Source of the DNA: Flavobacteriia bacterium
GTDB taxonomy: Bacteria; Bacteroidota; Bacteroidia; Flavobacteriales_D; Crocinitomicaceae
Length of the DNA: 36,668 bases
Assembly: GCA_947455515.1 (NCBI GenBank)
Contig: CANGOF010000014.1
Span: forward strand, 1 to 36,668
Direction: 5' to 3'
The number at the start of each line of letters is the position of its first letter. The stretch's first letter is position 1. Below, piece after piece: positions 17,750 to 26,662 of this stretch. Position numbers and translations under genes: made by a program. Under the pieces are notes generated by a model. It saw only the letters and a program-made list of their open reading frames with translations, did no database searches and was not told the origin of the DNA.

Positions 17750-20700
17750 TTACTTTAAAAAATCTGTTTGTAACCAATAAGTTATCTTAGAAAATAAATC
17801 TTCTTCTTTGAAAGGTTTGGAAATATAATCATTCATTCCACTTTGGATACACGCTTCAATTTCTGAAGGGGTTGCTTGTGCAGTCATTGCTAATATTGGG
17901 ATGCGAATACCATATTCATTCCTCGCTTTTTGGGTAGCTTCATGTCCATCCATTTCTGGCATTTGAATATCCATCAACACTAGATCATACGAATTTTGCT
18001 GCAATTTCTCTAATGCGATAATACCATTTTCTGCGATATCTATTTGTAATTCGCCATGCCAATCTTTTAATGTGTCCTCCGCTACCATTTGATTAAATGG
18101 ATTATCTTCAACAAGCAAAATTCGATATTTCCCTATTAGTTCTGTAATTTGTAGAGGGATTTCAAAATTGGTTTGTTGTGCTTTCGCGGCTGCTAATTGA
18201 AAATTCAACTCAAAATAAAAAGTAGAACCAACATTAGGTTCGCTTTCTACATGTATTTCAGAATGTAAAGCTTTTATGATTTGATTAGAAATGGATAATC
18301 CTAAACCTGTCCCTCCATAAAGACGTGTAGTAGATGATTTTTCTTGAGAAAAAGGATCAAATATACTACCTATTTTATCCGCTTCGATACCAATACCAGT
18401 ATCTTTAATTTCAAATTTTATTCGTACTTGATTCTCATCTTTACTTACAAGTTTCAAATTTAGTTGAACATTTCCTTCATGGGTAAATTTAATTGCGTTA
18501 TTTGTTAGGTTTAATAAAACTTGATTCAAACGGGTAGAATCTCCAAGTAATAAAGAAGGTATTTCCTCTTCTATAGTAGATTTAAGCTCTATTTTCTTTT
18601 TATATGCAACTAAATGAAGGGATTTACTAACATTGTGCACCAATTCCTTGATGTCAAAATTTACCTTTTCAATTTCCAATTTACCTTCTTCAATTTTGGA
18701 TATGTCAAGGATGTCATTGATAATATTTAATAGGTTTTTTGAATTCAATTTGATGGTTTTCATATAATCCATTTGTTTAGGATTCAACGTTCCTACCTTT
18801 TCCATTAAATTACTTAGACCTAAAATAGAATTCATTGGCGTACGTATCTCGTGACTCATATTAGCTAAAAAACGTTCTTTTACTCTCGTTTTTTGTTCTG
18901 CTAATTCTTTGTCTTTTTGTAATTCAATGTTATTCAATTGCAAACGTTCTTGTTCTTTTTTCTCTGTGATTTCATAACGTATGGAGAAATATTGACTCGG
19001 TTTTCCTTGGTGATCTAAAAAGGGAACAATCAATGTATCTACCCAATAATATTCTCCAAACTTATTGACATTGCAAAGTTCTCCTCTCCAAGTTTTTCCC
19101 GAAGATATACTTTCCCAAAGCTCTTCAAATATAGTAGGAGGATTTTTGTCTGATTTCAAAATACGGTGATTCTTTCCTATTAATTCTGCTTCGGAATAGC
19201 CAGAAACTCTCGAAAACATTTCATTCGCAAAGATGATATTTCCTTGAACATCTGAAATGGATACTATCGCAATTTGATTCAATGCAGTTTTGTAATCCTG
19301 AACAGATTTTAAGGCGTTTTTTAAGTTTTCTTCCTGCTCTTTCTCCTTAGAAATGTCTTTAGAAATACCTAAATATCCTTGCACATTTCCATCTATATCA
19401 AGTACGGTATTCACCGATAATGAAACAAGTAAGTGTGATCCATCTTTTCGTACGTAAGTCCATTCGCGACTATCAGGAATTCCTGTTTTACTTGCCTTGG
19501 CATGAAACGTTTCTAATCCCAATGTGACAGGATATCCTAATTCTTCGCTTAACTCCTTTGTTCTTGCAATCATTTCACTTTCTAAGTGAAAAATAGATGG
19601 ATTTATTTTGTACAATACTTCATCACTTGAGTATCCTAACAATTTTTCGGCCCCATGATTAAATAATACGATGGTTCCTTCTAAATCTGTGGCAACGATA
19701 GCATATTCTGTTGAATTTACAATAGAATCTAGTTTGATCAGCGCATCGTTGAGTTGCTTTTCTTGTTTTTTTTCTATGCTAATATCTTGAGCAGTCCCTT
19801 TTATACCTACAATTTCACCTGACAATCCAATCGTTGCATTTCCTAAACCTCGTATGTGTTTTTCTTGATTGTTGGATAGAAGTACGCGATGGTTAAACTC
19901 AAAAGGTTGACCAGTATTAATTGTTTTTTCTACCAAAGGGTCCAATTTCAGAAAGTCTTCTGGATGAATTTTTGATCGATAAACGTCGTATAAGATTTCA
20001 TTCGGAGTATCGTAGGCGATTTCAAAAATATCATAATGCTCCTTACTCCAAAATAAATTGCTTGTTTTAAAGTCTAATTCCCAGTTACCTACCTTGGAAA
20101 TGCGTTGCGCTTCTTCTAATCGCGTTTGGTTAAGTTTGTTTTCTATCTCAAAGTGTTTTTTATCTGTAATGTCTTTACATGAACCTAAAATGCGATAACG
20201 AGTTCCGTCTTCTCTTGTTAAAAAATTAGCAATGTCATTAATCCATAGTATTTCATTACTTTCTTGATGGATAATGCGATACTCAATATTAAAATCTCCA
20301 GATATTAAAAAAGCATCGAATGCGTTTTCAACGAGTTTCTTATCCTCAGGGTGAATAATATCTACCCATAAATTAGGAAACTCAACGAGTTGATTTGGAT
20401 CTAAACCAAAAATTTCTTTCACCTTGTTATTTACAAAATAGATTTCTGTAAATTCAATGTTTGAAGACCATACAACATAAGAGAGAGCATTTAAACTAGC
20501 TAAATGTTCTTCTTTAGATAAAAATGTAGATCCTAATTCTTCCCCTAATATATTAATTCCTGTGGCAATAGTATCAAATGAATCAAACTTGTCACTTAAA
20601 GGAATAGTGTGATTAAAATCATGCTTCACATAGGATGTAATGGTTTCCAACATGAGATCAAGTTGAGAATTATTCAAATAATATGTTTGATTCTGAAGTT

Positions 20701-20833
20701 GTTCTGCATGTTTTTGAAGGTTTTTGAAAATTTTATGTTCCAGATCATTTCCTTCAGCAGTATCTAGGGAATTAAGTTTATCAAATTCACCGTTCAACAA
20801 TACTTCTGATAATTCAAGTAGTTTTTCTAACAT
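17750..20833 (-). CDS. Soluble multi-PAS hybrid histidine kinase
   Basis: 1027 residues with no membrane segment. A helical N-terminus (~1-105) is followed by four PAS domains (~110-230, ~250-365, ~370-500, ~510-635). The last resembles the Aer-type PAS found elsewhere in this window (GKNHRILKS, WRGELCN, YYWVDTLI). The transmitter is intact: phospho-His in NMSHEIRTP (~661), N box NLTNNAIKF, G1 DTGIGI, G2 GGTGLGLSI. A receiver (~905-1025) has LVLMDIQMPEMDG. There is no HPt domain, so a relay needs an external one. The pseudokinase gene 17 bp downstream carries an intact HPt. A -7-like box lies upstream at 20895-20902. Its signal is unknown, presumably cytoplasmic. Confidence 0.93.
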   Translation of the reverse strand: MLEKLLELSEVLLNGEFDKLNSLDTAEGNDLEHKIFKNLQKHAEQLQNQTYYLNNSQLDLMLETITSYVKHDFNHTIPLSDKFDSFDTIATGINILGEELGSTFLSKEEHLASLNALSYVVWSSNIEFTEIYFVNNKVKEIFGLDPNQLVEFPNLWVDIIHPEDKKLVENAFDAFLISGDFNIEYRIIHQESNEILWINDIANFLTREDGTRYRILGSCKDITDKKHFEIENKLNQTRLEEAQRISKVGNWELDFKTSNLFWSKEHYDIFEIAYDTPNEILYDVYRSKIHPEDFLKLDPLVEKTINTGQPFEFNHRVLLSNNQEKHIRGLGNATIGLSGEIVGIKGTAQDISIEKKQEKQLNDALIKLDSIVNSTEYAIVATDLEGTIVLFNHGAEKLLGYSSDEVLYKINPSIFHLESEMIARTKELSEELGYPVTLGLETFHAKASKTGIPDSREWTYVRKDGSHLLVSLSVNTVLDIDGNVQGYLGISKDISKEKEQEENLKNALKSVQDYKTALNQIAIVSISDVQGNIIFANEMFSRVSGYSEAELIGKNHRILKSDKNPPTIFEELWESISSGKTWRGELCNVNKFGEYYWVDTLIVPFLDHQGKPSQYFSIRYEITEKKEQERLQLNNIELQKDKELAEQKTRVKERFLANMSHEIRTPMNSILGLSNLMEKVGTLNPKQMDYMKTIKLNSKNLLNIINDILDISKIEEGKLEIEKVNFDIKELVHNVSKSLHLVAYKKKIELKSTIEEEIPSLLLGDSTRLNQVLLNLTNNAIKFTHEGNVQLNLKLVSKDENQVRIKFEIKDTGIGIEADKIGSIFDPFSQEKSSTTRLYGGTGLGLSISNQIIKALHSEIHVESEPNVGSTFYFELNFQLAAAKAQQTNFEIPLQITELIGKYRILLVEDNPFNQMVAEDTLKDWHGELQIDIAENGIIALEKLQQNSYDLVLMDIQMPEMDGHEATQKARNEYGIRIPILAMTAQATPSEIEACIQSGMNDYISKPFKEEDLFSKITYWLQTDFLK

Positions 20834-21163
20834 AGCTATCGATTCAAACGGAGTCTAAGCTCCACTTTTTTCATGTAAATGTATAAATATTCTACAAAAT
20901 TAAGTACGTAAAATCAACTACTATACGTAAATGTGTTATACATCCCCGCTGCCACCGCTGTCATCGTCGCCGCCTCCGTCGACTGAGGTTCTCGAAGGCA
21001 GGCTCTCGAAGGCAGGTTCTCGAAGTTGAATATCTATAAATGAAAAACAATAATTCATTTTAAGTGAATTGACTCATAAAATAGTAGTTACATTTTTATA
21101 CTTTTGTTTTTTTTGTCTAAAATATCTGAAAGCGCTAACTAAAAAAACAATTAATTCAATTGA
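20834..21163. promoter_or_regulatory. Divergent intergenic region with two candidate -7 boxes
   Basis: This 330-bp gap separates the - strand kinase genes from the + strand envelope genes. TAATTTTG on the minus strand (20895-20902) and TACTTTTG on the plus strand (21099-21106) match the TAnnTTTG -7 consensus. Neither has a convincing -33 box at normal spacing. No ORF or RNA gene is apparent. A GC-rich patch with short repeats lies in the middle. Confidence 0.4.
20983..21024. repeat. Three tandem 14-bp repeats
   Basis: The unit GGCAGGYTCTCGAA occurs three times head to tail, the first copy with two changes at its start (CTGAGGTTCTCGAA). It follows a GC-rich run (GCTGCCACCGCTGTCATCG) that contrasts with the AT-rich surroundings and looks like a remnant of an inserted repeat. 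Confidence 0.8.
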
Positions 21164-21922
21164 ATGTATAAATTTTTAATTTTCCCTTTGTTATTCGTTT
21201 GTTTGAATAGTTTTGGTCAAGATGCTCCAGTCATTTTTGATCGTCCAGGAGTTTCAGACAGTCCATACATCGTAGATTCAAATCGTTGGATTGTAGAGTC
21301 AGGGATCAGTTTTTCGGATCAATCAGATGTTTCTAGCGTACTTACCCCAAATATTATGCTTAGAAAACACCTTGGATTTAAAACGGAACTTAGGGCTACC
21401 TATAACTATTCCCCGCAAATGATGGGTATGATGAATAAAAACCAAGACCTAGGTTTTGATTTTATTGCGTTGGGCTTCAAACGTAAATTATGGGTTGAAA
21501 AATCAGGTTTACCAGAAGCGAGTATGATTATTAATTCATTTTATCCTACACAACGCCTTGCTTCATTTAAACAAAATGACATTTATAACTTAGAAGTTTG
21601 TTTTCAATTTCAAAGCCATTTCTCCGATTATTTCGCCTTGAATTACAACGTTGGTACGATTTTTACGAATCAATACAAAAAAGGAATTGTAAATTATTCC
21701 TTGTGTGCTACGGGTTTGATTCACAAAAATATAGAAGCCTTTGTAGAAGGTTTTGGATATAGCGCTACGAATGAACTCGCTGAATTTGGCTACGATGCAG
21801 GAATCATATTTTACCCCAATCGCTGGTCGCAGATCGATGTGTCTGTTGTCAATAATCGACTATATACAACGACCTATTCTGGTGTATTCTTGGGGTATTC
21901 ATTTAGTATAAACACTAAATAA
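21164..21922 (+). CDS. Predicted outer-membrane beta-barrel protein (MetA-pathway/phenol-degradation-like)
   Basis: 252 residues with a signal peptide (MYKFLIFPLLFVCLNSFGQ). The mature start APVIFDRPGVSDSPYIV is like PF13557-type 'transporter' barrels, whose opening reads (T)DRPG.s.sp.. with a following Glu/Ser-Gly pattern (VESGISF). The rest is alternating beta-strand sequence ending in an aromatic C-terminal strand (VFLGYSFSI). Function in the family is not established; transport or envelope roles are guesses. A TACTTTTG box ~60 bp upstream may be its promoter. The next gene begins 72 bp downstream with its own -7 box. Confidence 0.65.
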   Translation: MYKFLIFPLLFVCLNSFGQDAPVIFDRPGVSDSPYIVDSNRWIVESGISFSDQSDVSSVLTPNIMLRKHLGFKTELRATYNYSPQMMGMMNKNQDLGFDFIALGFKRKLWVEKSGLPEASMIINSFYPTQRLASFKQNDIYNLEVCFQFQSHFSDYFALNYNVGTIFTNQYKKGIVNYSLCATGLIHKNIEAFVEGFGYSATNELAEFGYDAGIIFYPNRWSQIDVSVVNNRLYTTTYSGVFLGYSFSINTK

Positions 21923-21967
21923 AAAATAAATACGTTATTTAACTTATATAGTTTAGAGTATTATTGG

Positions 21968-21975
21968 TAAATTTG
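21968..21975 (+). promoter_or_regulatory. Candidate -7 box of the porin/PstS-like operon
   Basis: TAAATTTG matches TAnnTTTG and lies 19 bp before the ATG at 21995. A clear -33 TTG at 17-23 bp spacing is not seen, so confidence is modest. The same octamer occurs before the genes at 27870 and 35748. Confidence 0.4.
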
Positions 21976-21994
21976 TATACCAAAACTAAATTAT

Positions 21995-23038
21995 ATGAAA
22001 AAAATTACATTGTTAGTGCTTTCCGTTCTTTCACTTTCAGGGTGGATGAACGCACAGGAAACAACCTTTAAAGGATTTGCAAACATTGATTACAATGCTG
22101 CCAATCACGGAAAAAATAATTTTATTTTAGGGGAATACGATCAATACATCACCTCCAAAATAACGGATCGTATCTCTTTCTTAGGAGAAGCAGTAATGGC
22201 GCACGATGGGACAAGCTTCGGTGTAGATGTGGAACGTATCATTATTAAATATGAAATCCAAGATTATTTCTACATCCGTGCAGGTAAATTTCACGCTCCA
22301 CTAGGATTTTGGAATAATGCATACCACCACGGAACGGTAATTCAACCAACTATTTCTAGACCACTTGCGGTTCGTTATGAAGACGATGGTGGGTTATTAC
22401 AAATCCACGAAACTGGTTTCTGGTTAGCAGGAGATAATATTGGTAAACTTGGATTCGGATACGATTTAGTTGTATCCAATGGTATTGGTTCTACACCAGT
22501 TACGGATAATAACTCTTCCAAAGCAATTACTACAACTTTGCGTTTCAATCCTATTGAAAATTTAAAGTTTGGAGTTACTGGATATTTTGATAACATTGCT
22601 TCTAGTGTACAAAGTATTGCAGAAGGTGGCTTAGGCTTTACTTCAAATCCTGTAGGTCGTGATTTAACACACCAAAATCTTTCTGGGTTCGTTTCTTTTA
22701 ACAACAACAAATTGCAAGTAATCGGTGAATACTACAACATTCAAAATAAAAACACTGAATTAGGAACCAAAACTACTCAAGCTGGGTTCTTATATGCTGG
22801 ATATAAGTTGTTTGGTGAATTAACGCCGTATGCACGTTATGATTTTATTAATACGCAAGCAGGAGATGTATATTACTCGAACCAACAAACAAGTATGATC
22901 ACTGGTGGTTTACGTTATGATTTCGCTTTCAATGCAAACGTAAAATTAGAATATAGCCACTACGACGCTAAGAATTTGAATGCAGGATCTTCTGTTATTA
23001 CAGATAATGTTAGACTACAATATTCAATTGGTTTTTAA
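21995..23038 (+). CDS. Predicted outer-membrane porin-like beta-barrel protein
   Basis: 347 residues with a signal peptide (MKKITLLVLSVLSLSGWMNA, cleavage near NAQ). It has the alternating strand pattern of an O/P-type porin: ISFLGEAVMAHDG, YIRAGKFHAPLGFWN and a terminal aromatic strand ending IGF. The motif ..RAGKFhaPlG.wN is common in porin-like barrels of Bacteroidota. Substrate unknown. Downstream by 29 bp is a small PstS-like periplasmic protein, so the pair may deal with an anion such as phosphate. That link is inferred from the neighbour only, and no transporter permease is present nearby. Confidence 0.7.
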   Translation: MKKITLLVLSVLSLSGWMNAQETTFKGFANIDYNAANHGKNNFILGEYDQYITSKITDRISFLGEAVMAHDGTSFGVDVERIIIKYEIQDYFYIRAGKFHAPLGFWNNAYHHGTVIQPTISRPLAVRYEDDGGLLQIHETGFWLAGDNIGKLGFGYDLVVSNGIGSTPVTDNNSSKAITTTLRFNPIENLKFGVTGYFDNIASSVQSIAEGGLGFTSNPVGRDLTHQNLSGFVSFNNNKLQVIGEYYNIQNKNTELGTKTTQAGFLYAGYKLFGELTPYARYDFINTQAGDVYYSNQQTSMITGGLRYDFAFNANVKLEYSHYDAKNLNAGSSVITDNVRLQYSIGF

Positions 23039-23067
23039 TCGTATTTATTTAATCATAAAATAATATC

Positions 23068-23517
23068 ATGAAAAAAATATTCTCTAAATTAACAAGTATA
23101 GCGCTATTAGCAGTTTCTCTGCTTTTAATGTCGGCAGCAAATGAAACCCAATTATCTGCGGTAGTCAATGACTCAGTGTCTGAAACAGAAGTTTCTTATG
23201 CCTACCTTAAATCCATTTTCAAAGCGCAAAAAACACGTTGGAAAGATGGTTCTAAAATTACTTTAGTAATGTTAAAACCAGAATCTGCTGGTGGGGCACT
23301 GATGTGTTCTAAAGTGTTTGGTCAATCTGCAAGTGATGTAAATAAATTTTACATGGCTTTAGTATTTCAAGGACAAATCACAGCTCCGAAATTTTGTAAT
23401 TCAGATGACGAATTAAAAGCGTATGTGAAAAATACGAAAGGCGCAATTGGTTTATTGCCAGCTAAAGATGCTGCAGGAGCTAAAACAATTAAAGTAGACG
23501 GTAACGTTGCATTTTAA
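23068..23517 (+). CDS. Small PstS-like periplasmic protein
   Basis: 149 residues with a signal peptide (MKKIFSKLTSIALLAVSLLLM). The body follows the short PstS-like (PBP-like) pattern: a segment like 'l..iF.g....W.dG..i' (YLKSIFKAQKTRWKDG), then VFGQSASDVNKFYMALVFQG, and a closing gaIG.l motif (KGAIGLLP). It is about half the size of a true PstS, so it is a single-domain relative. Two Cys (LMCSK, KFCNS) could form a disulphide. Such proteins often sit beside outer-membrane porins and sensory receptors. Here it lies between a porin-like gene and a membrane receptor gene. A strong terminator follows. Confidence 0.75.
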   Translation: MKKIFSKLTSIALLAVSLLLMSAANETQLSAVVNDSVSETEVSYAYLKSIFKAQKTRWKDGSKITLVMLKPESAGGALMCSKVFGQSASDVNKFYMALVFQGQITAPKFCNSDDELKAYVKNTKGAIGLLPAKDAAGAKTIKVDGNVAF

Positions 23518-23543
23518 GCTAAAATAATAATATTGATAAAAGG

Positions 23544-23573
23544 GCTGTTTCATTTTTTGAAACAGCTTTTTTT
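23544..23573 (+). terminator. Intrinsic terminator after the PstS-like gene
   Basis: The stem GCTGTTTC / GAAACAGC encloses the 7-nt loop ATTTTTT and is followed by seven T. It separates the porin/PstS-like operon from the receptor genes. Confidence 0.9.
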
Positions 23574-23627
23574 ATTCCCTATAAATGAGGATAATATATT
23601 CGTATAATTCAATATATTTTAAGTTTA

Positions 23628-23659
23628 TTGACGTATAATAAAATTATTTTATATATTTT
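23628..23659 (+). promoter_or_regulatory. Possible promoter of the first GAF/PAS receptor gene
   Basis: TTG, 21 bp, then TATATTTT (one mismatch to TAnnTTTG) lies 38 bp before the ATG at 23697. The TTG is what the ORF track takes as a start codon; I think it is a -33 element instead. Confidence 0.35.
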
Positions 23660-23696
23660 TAGATGCGAATTATTTTTAAAACAAAAACAACGTATT

Positions 23697-26249
23697 ATGG
23701 AGGTAGATAACACCGAAAAAAAAACCAAGAAATCCATTGGTTTAAAAAAGAAAAAAATAGGAAGTAAGTTAGCAATTATATTGATTATCAATTCACTTAC
23801 TATTTTTTTACTTGGGTTAGTGTCTTTTTATGGCTTACAAAAACTATTGTCTTCCAACGAACAAATTTTTGTTAATTCTAAAGTGTTAAACACACAATTA
23901 GAGTTAGAAAAAGAAAAAGATAATATCAACGGTGATATCTACGTTGGGGTATTATTAAATAAAAGTGATGAAACAGAAGTGAAACGCTACAAAGCGAATT
24001 TTTATAACCACATAAATTCCTTTAAAAAGCATTTATTTATTCTGGAAAAAAACAAAAAATCTACTTTCGTTAAAGAAATAAAAAAGAATATTCCAGATCT
24101 TCACGAGTTTAGTAAGTTGAGTGTAGACTTGGTGCAAGCTACCTTAAACCAAGACATGAGTGCTTTTGAGTTGTTACCATTGTACAAAGAAAAGTATGAA
24201 GTAATCACTGTCTCAGCGAAAAAATTATCAGAAAAATTATCCAAAGAATCTGATTTATTAGCAAAAGAAAATAAATTTACTTCCATTCAGATTTCAGGAT
24301 TTATCGTAGGATTCAGTATTATCGCATTGCTTATTGCTGTACTTATAAGCATGTATATTAATCGTTTAATTAAAGGTTCGGTTTCATTTATCCAAAAAAT
24401 GATTTCTAACCTATTAGTTGGTGAGTTAGAAGTGGAAGAAGATTCAAAACAAGTAAATCAAGAAGATTCAAACGATGAATTAGTGAAAATTGGCTATTCG
24501 TTAAATGATTACATGCATTCTTTAAAAAACACAGCAGATTATGCTCGTGAAATTGGAAAAGGGAATTTTGAACTATCCTATGCTCCTTTAAGTGAAAAAG
24601 ATGAATTAGGATTGTCGTTAATGGAAATGAAAGCAAGTTTAGAAAAAATTGCGGATGAAGATAAAAAACGTAACTGGGCAACAGAAGGACTCGCTAAGTT
24701 CGGTGAAATTTTACGTAACAATAACGATGGTCTAAGTATTCTTGGAGACAACATCATCTCAAACTTAGTAAGATACCTTGGTGCAAACCAAGGAGGTTTA
24801 TTCGTAGTGAATGATAACGATACAAACGATAAGCACCTTGAATTAATTGCTTGTTATGCTTGGAACAAAAAGAAGTACATCAACATGCGTGTCGACGAAG
24901 GGGAGGGATTAGTTGGTCAGGCATGGCAAGAAAATGACACACTATTCATCACAGATGTTCCAGAAGATTATGTGAAAATTACTTCTGGTCTTGGAGATGC
25001 AAATCCAAAATCATTTCTGATAGTTCCGTTAGCTGTGAATGATGAAATTTTTGGAGTTGTTGAAATAGCAGCTTTCTTTGAATTTGAGCAATATCACATT
25101 GATTTTGTAAACAAATTAGCAGAAAGTATCGCTTCTACTTTATCTACAGCGAAAACCAATGAACGCACAAAAATCTTGTTAGAGCAATCACAACAACAAA
25201 CAGAAGAAATGCGTGCGCAAGAAGAGGAAATGCGTCAAAACATGGAAGAGATGCAAGCGACACAAGAAGAGATGGAGCGCAAAGAAGGGGAGATGACGCG
25301 TATGGTGGAGCAAATGCAACAACAAGAAGAGGAAATGCGTCAAAACATGGAAGAAATGGAGGCTACGCAAGAGGAGATGGAAAAACAAAATGCCATTATT
25401 GCAGATAAAGCAGCAGAATCAAATGGAATTTTAGATGGTATCAATGCAACCATGGCAACGGTAGAATTTACACCACAAGGAATCGTTACTACAGCAAATG
25501 CAAACTTCTTAAATACAATGAAAACAGAGTTGCAAGAAGTGAGTGGTATGCCGCATAGTGGGTTTGTACCTGCTGAAATTCTTAATTCGGTTGAATACAA
25601 AACATTCTGGTCTGATTTAGCTGCTGGAAAAGACAAAAAAGGAATCTTTAAACGTATCAATGCTGCAGGTGAAATAGTTTGGTTAGATGCGATTTACAAT
25701 CCAATCAAAAATGCGGAGGGCAAAGTAGTGAAAGTGGTAAAATTTGCTACAGACATAACTGAAAAACGAGAAATGGAGGCGCAGTCCAAAGCACAAAATG
25801 ATATTATCAATGATATTGCGATTGTATCCAAAACAGATTTAAAAGGAAACATCACCTATGTGAATGAAGAATTCTTAAAATGGTCTAAATATACTTTAGA
25901 GGAAGTCATGGGTAAAAACCACAGAATGCTTAAATCTGGAGACCAGGAAGATAAGATTTTTGTAGATATGTGGAAAACAATTTCTTCTGGAAAAATATTC
26001 CGCGGTGAAATTAAAAACAAAGCCAAGGACGGATCATTCTATTGGGTAGATGCAATCATAGCTCCAATTTTAGATGAAAATGGAAAACCAAAAGAATACA
26101 TTGCGCAGCGTTTTGTGATTAATGATGTTATCGAACAAAAAGAGCGCGATTATGCCACTAAAAAACTATACGAAGGAGAAATTAATACCATGTATGACAA
26201 ATGGTATAATCAATTGAAGCGTATGGAAAAAAATATTAATTCTAAATAA
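23697..26249 (+). CDS. Membrane receptor: helical sensor, HAMP, GAF, coiled coil, two PAS; no output domain
   Basis: I start at the ATG at 23697 (MEVDNTEKKT), giving 850 residues; the ORF-track extension is promoter-like sequence. Membrane segments (~24-45, ~200-222) flank a helical periplasmic domain like four-helix-bundle MCP sensors. Then come a HAMP-like region with an acidic insertion, GAF (~328-480), a Met/Glu/Gln coiled coil (~495-565), PAS1 (~570-690) and PAS2 (~697-805; GKNHRMLKS, FRGEIKNKAKDGS, an Aer-like pattern). The coiled coil holds two ~35-residue repeats (EEEMRQNMEEM). No kinase, cyclase, receiver or MCP hairpin is found, so it must signal through another protein. A CZB gene follows after 8 bp. 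It is a paralogue of the products at 27870 and 31052. Confidence 0.9.
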   Translation: MEVDNTEKKTKKSIGLKKKKIGSKLAIILIINSLTIFLLGLVSFYGLQKLLSSNEQIFVNSKVLNTQLELEKEKDNINGDIYVGVLLNKSDETEVKRYKANFYNHINSFKKHLFILEKNKKSTFVKEIKKNIPDLHEFSKLSVDLVQATLNQDMSAFELLPLYKEKYEVITVSAKKLSEKLSKESDLLAKENKFTSIQISGFIVGFSIIALLIAVLISMYINRLIKGSVSFIQKMISNLLVGELEVEEDSKQVNQEDSNDELVKIGYSLNDYMHSLKNTADYAREIGKGNFELSYAPLSEKDELGLSLMEMKASLEKIADEDKKRNWATEGLAKFGEILRNNNDGLSILGDNIISNLVRYLGANQGGLFVVNDNDTNDKHLELIACYAWNKKKYINMRVDEGEGLVGQAWQENDTLFITDVPEDYVKITSGLGDANPKSFLIVPLAVNDEIFGVVEIAAFFEFEQYHIDFVNKLAESIASTLSTAKTNERTKILLEQSQQQTEEMRAQEEEMRQNMEEMQATQEEMERKEGEMTRMVEQMQQQEEEMRQNMEEMEATQEEMEKQNAIIADKAAESNGILDGINATMATVEFTPQGIVTTANANFLNTMKTELQEVSGMPHSGFVPAEILNSVEYKTFWSDLAAGKDKKGIFKRINAAGEIVWLDAIYNPIKNAEGKVVKVVKFATDITEKREMEAQSKAQNDIINDIAIVSKTDLKGNITYVNEEFLKWSKYTLEEVMGKNHRMLKSGDQEDKIFVDMWKTISSGKIFRGEIKNKAKDGSFYWVDAIIAPILDENGKPKEYIAQRFVINDVIEQKERDYATKKLYEGEINTMYDKWYNQLKRMEKNINSK

Positions 26250-26257
26250 GCACAGCC

Positions 26258-26608
26258 ATGGTACTTGATTTTTTTATAGCAAAGCAAAAACATAGAATGT
26301 GGATGATCAACATGAAAGCATATTTGCTGAATGTAGAAGATTTTAAAGCGGAAAATGTTGCTAAACATACGGATTGTGATCTTGGAAAATGGATTTATGG
26401 CTATGCAATTAACGCATTTAAAGGAAATAGTCATTTTGATGAATTAGAAAAAATTCACCAAGAATTACATAAAACAATTGTAAACATTATTCAATTAAAA
26501 GAAGCTGGAAGCCTCGAAGAAGCGAACCAATCGTTCACAAGCTTAGAAGAAATTTCCGGAAAAATATTACAACTATTAGATATTCTAGAACTAGAATCCG
26601 CAGCGTAA
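26258..26608 (+). CDS. Stand-alone CZB (chemoreceptor zinc-binding) domain protein
   Basis: 116 residues, all one CZB domain. The zinc-ligand pattern is visible: an N-terminal His (KQKHRMW), then CDLGKW about 25 residues later, then HQELH after 21 more. These fit the spacing of the CZB signature (His, CxLGxW, HxxxH). In known cases CZB is fused to the C-terminus of chemoreceptors or diguanylate cyclases and senses zinc or HOCl. Here it is a separate gene 8 bp after an output-less GAF/PAS receptor, so it may be that receptor's detachable zinc- or oxidant-sensing subunit (inference). A strong terminator follows. Confidence 0.88.
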   Translation: MVLDFFIAKQKHRMWMINMKAYLLNVEDFKAENVAKHTDCDLGKWIYGYAINAFKGNSHFDELEKIHQELHKTIVNIIQLKEAGSLEEANQSFTSLEEISGKILQLLDILELESAA

Positions 26609-26631
26609 TAGTATAAATCCAATTATGTTAC

Positions 26632-26660
26632 AAACCGACCTCTCAAAGGTCGGTTTTTTT
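26632..26660 (+). terminator. Intrinsic terminator after the CZB gene
   Basis: The 10-bp stem AAACCGACCT / AGGTCGGTTT has the loop CTCAA and runs into a T tract. Confidence 0.92.
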
Positions 26661-26662
26661 GT

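Noticed and set aside
20941-21024. GC-rich patch as a small RNA or gene
   Set aside because: It has no ORF, no terminator and consists mostly of short direct repeats.
23628-23696. Longer N-terminus of the first GAF/PAS receptor
   Set aside because: The extension is AT-rich promoter-like sequence; MEVDNTEKKT at 23697 is the better start.
25188-25388. Minus-strand ORFs rich in His/Leu/Phe (also 29283-29495)
   Set aside because: Antisense shadows of the Met/Glu coiled-coil repeats of the receptor genes.
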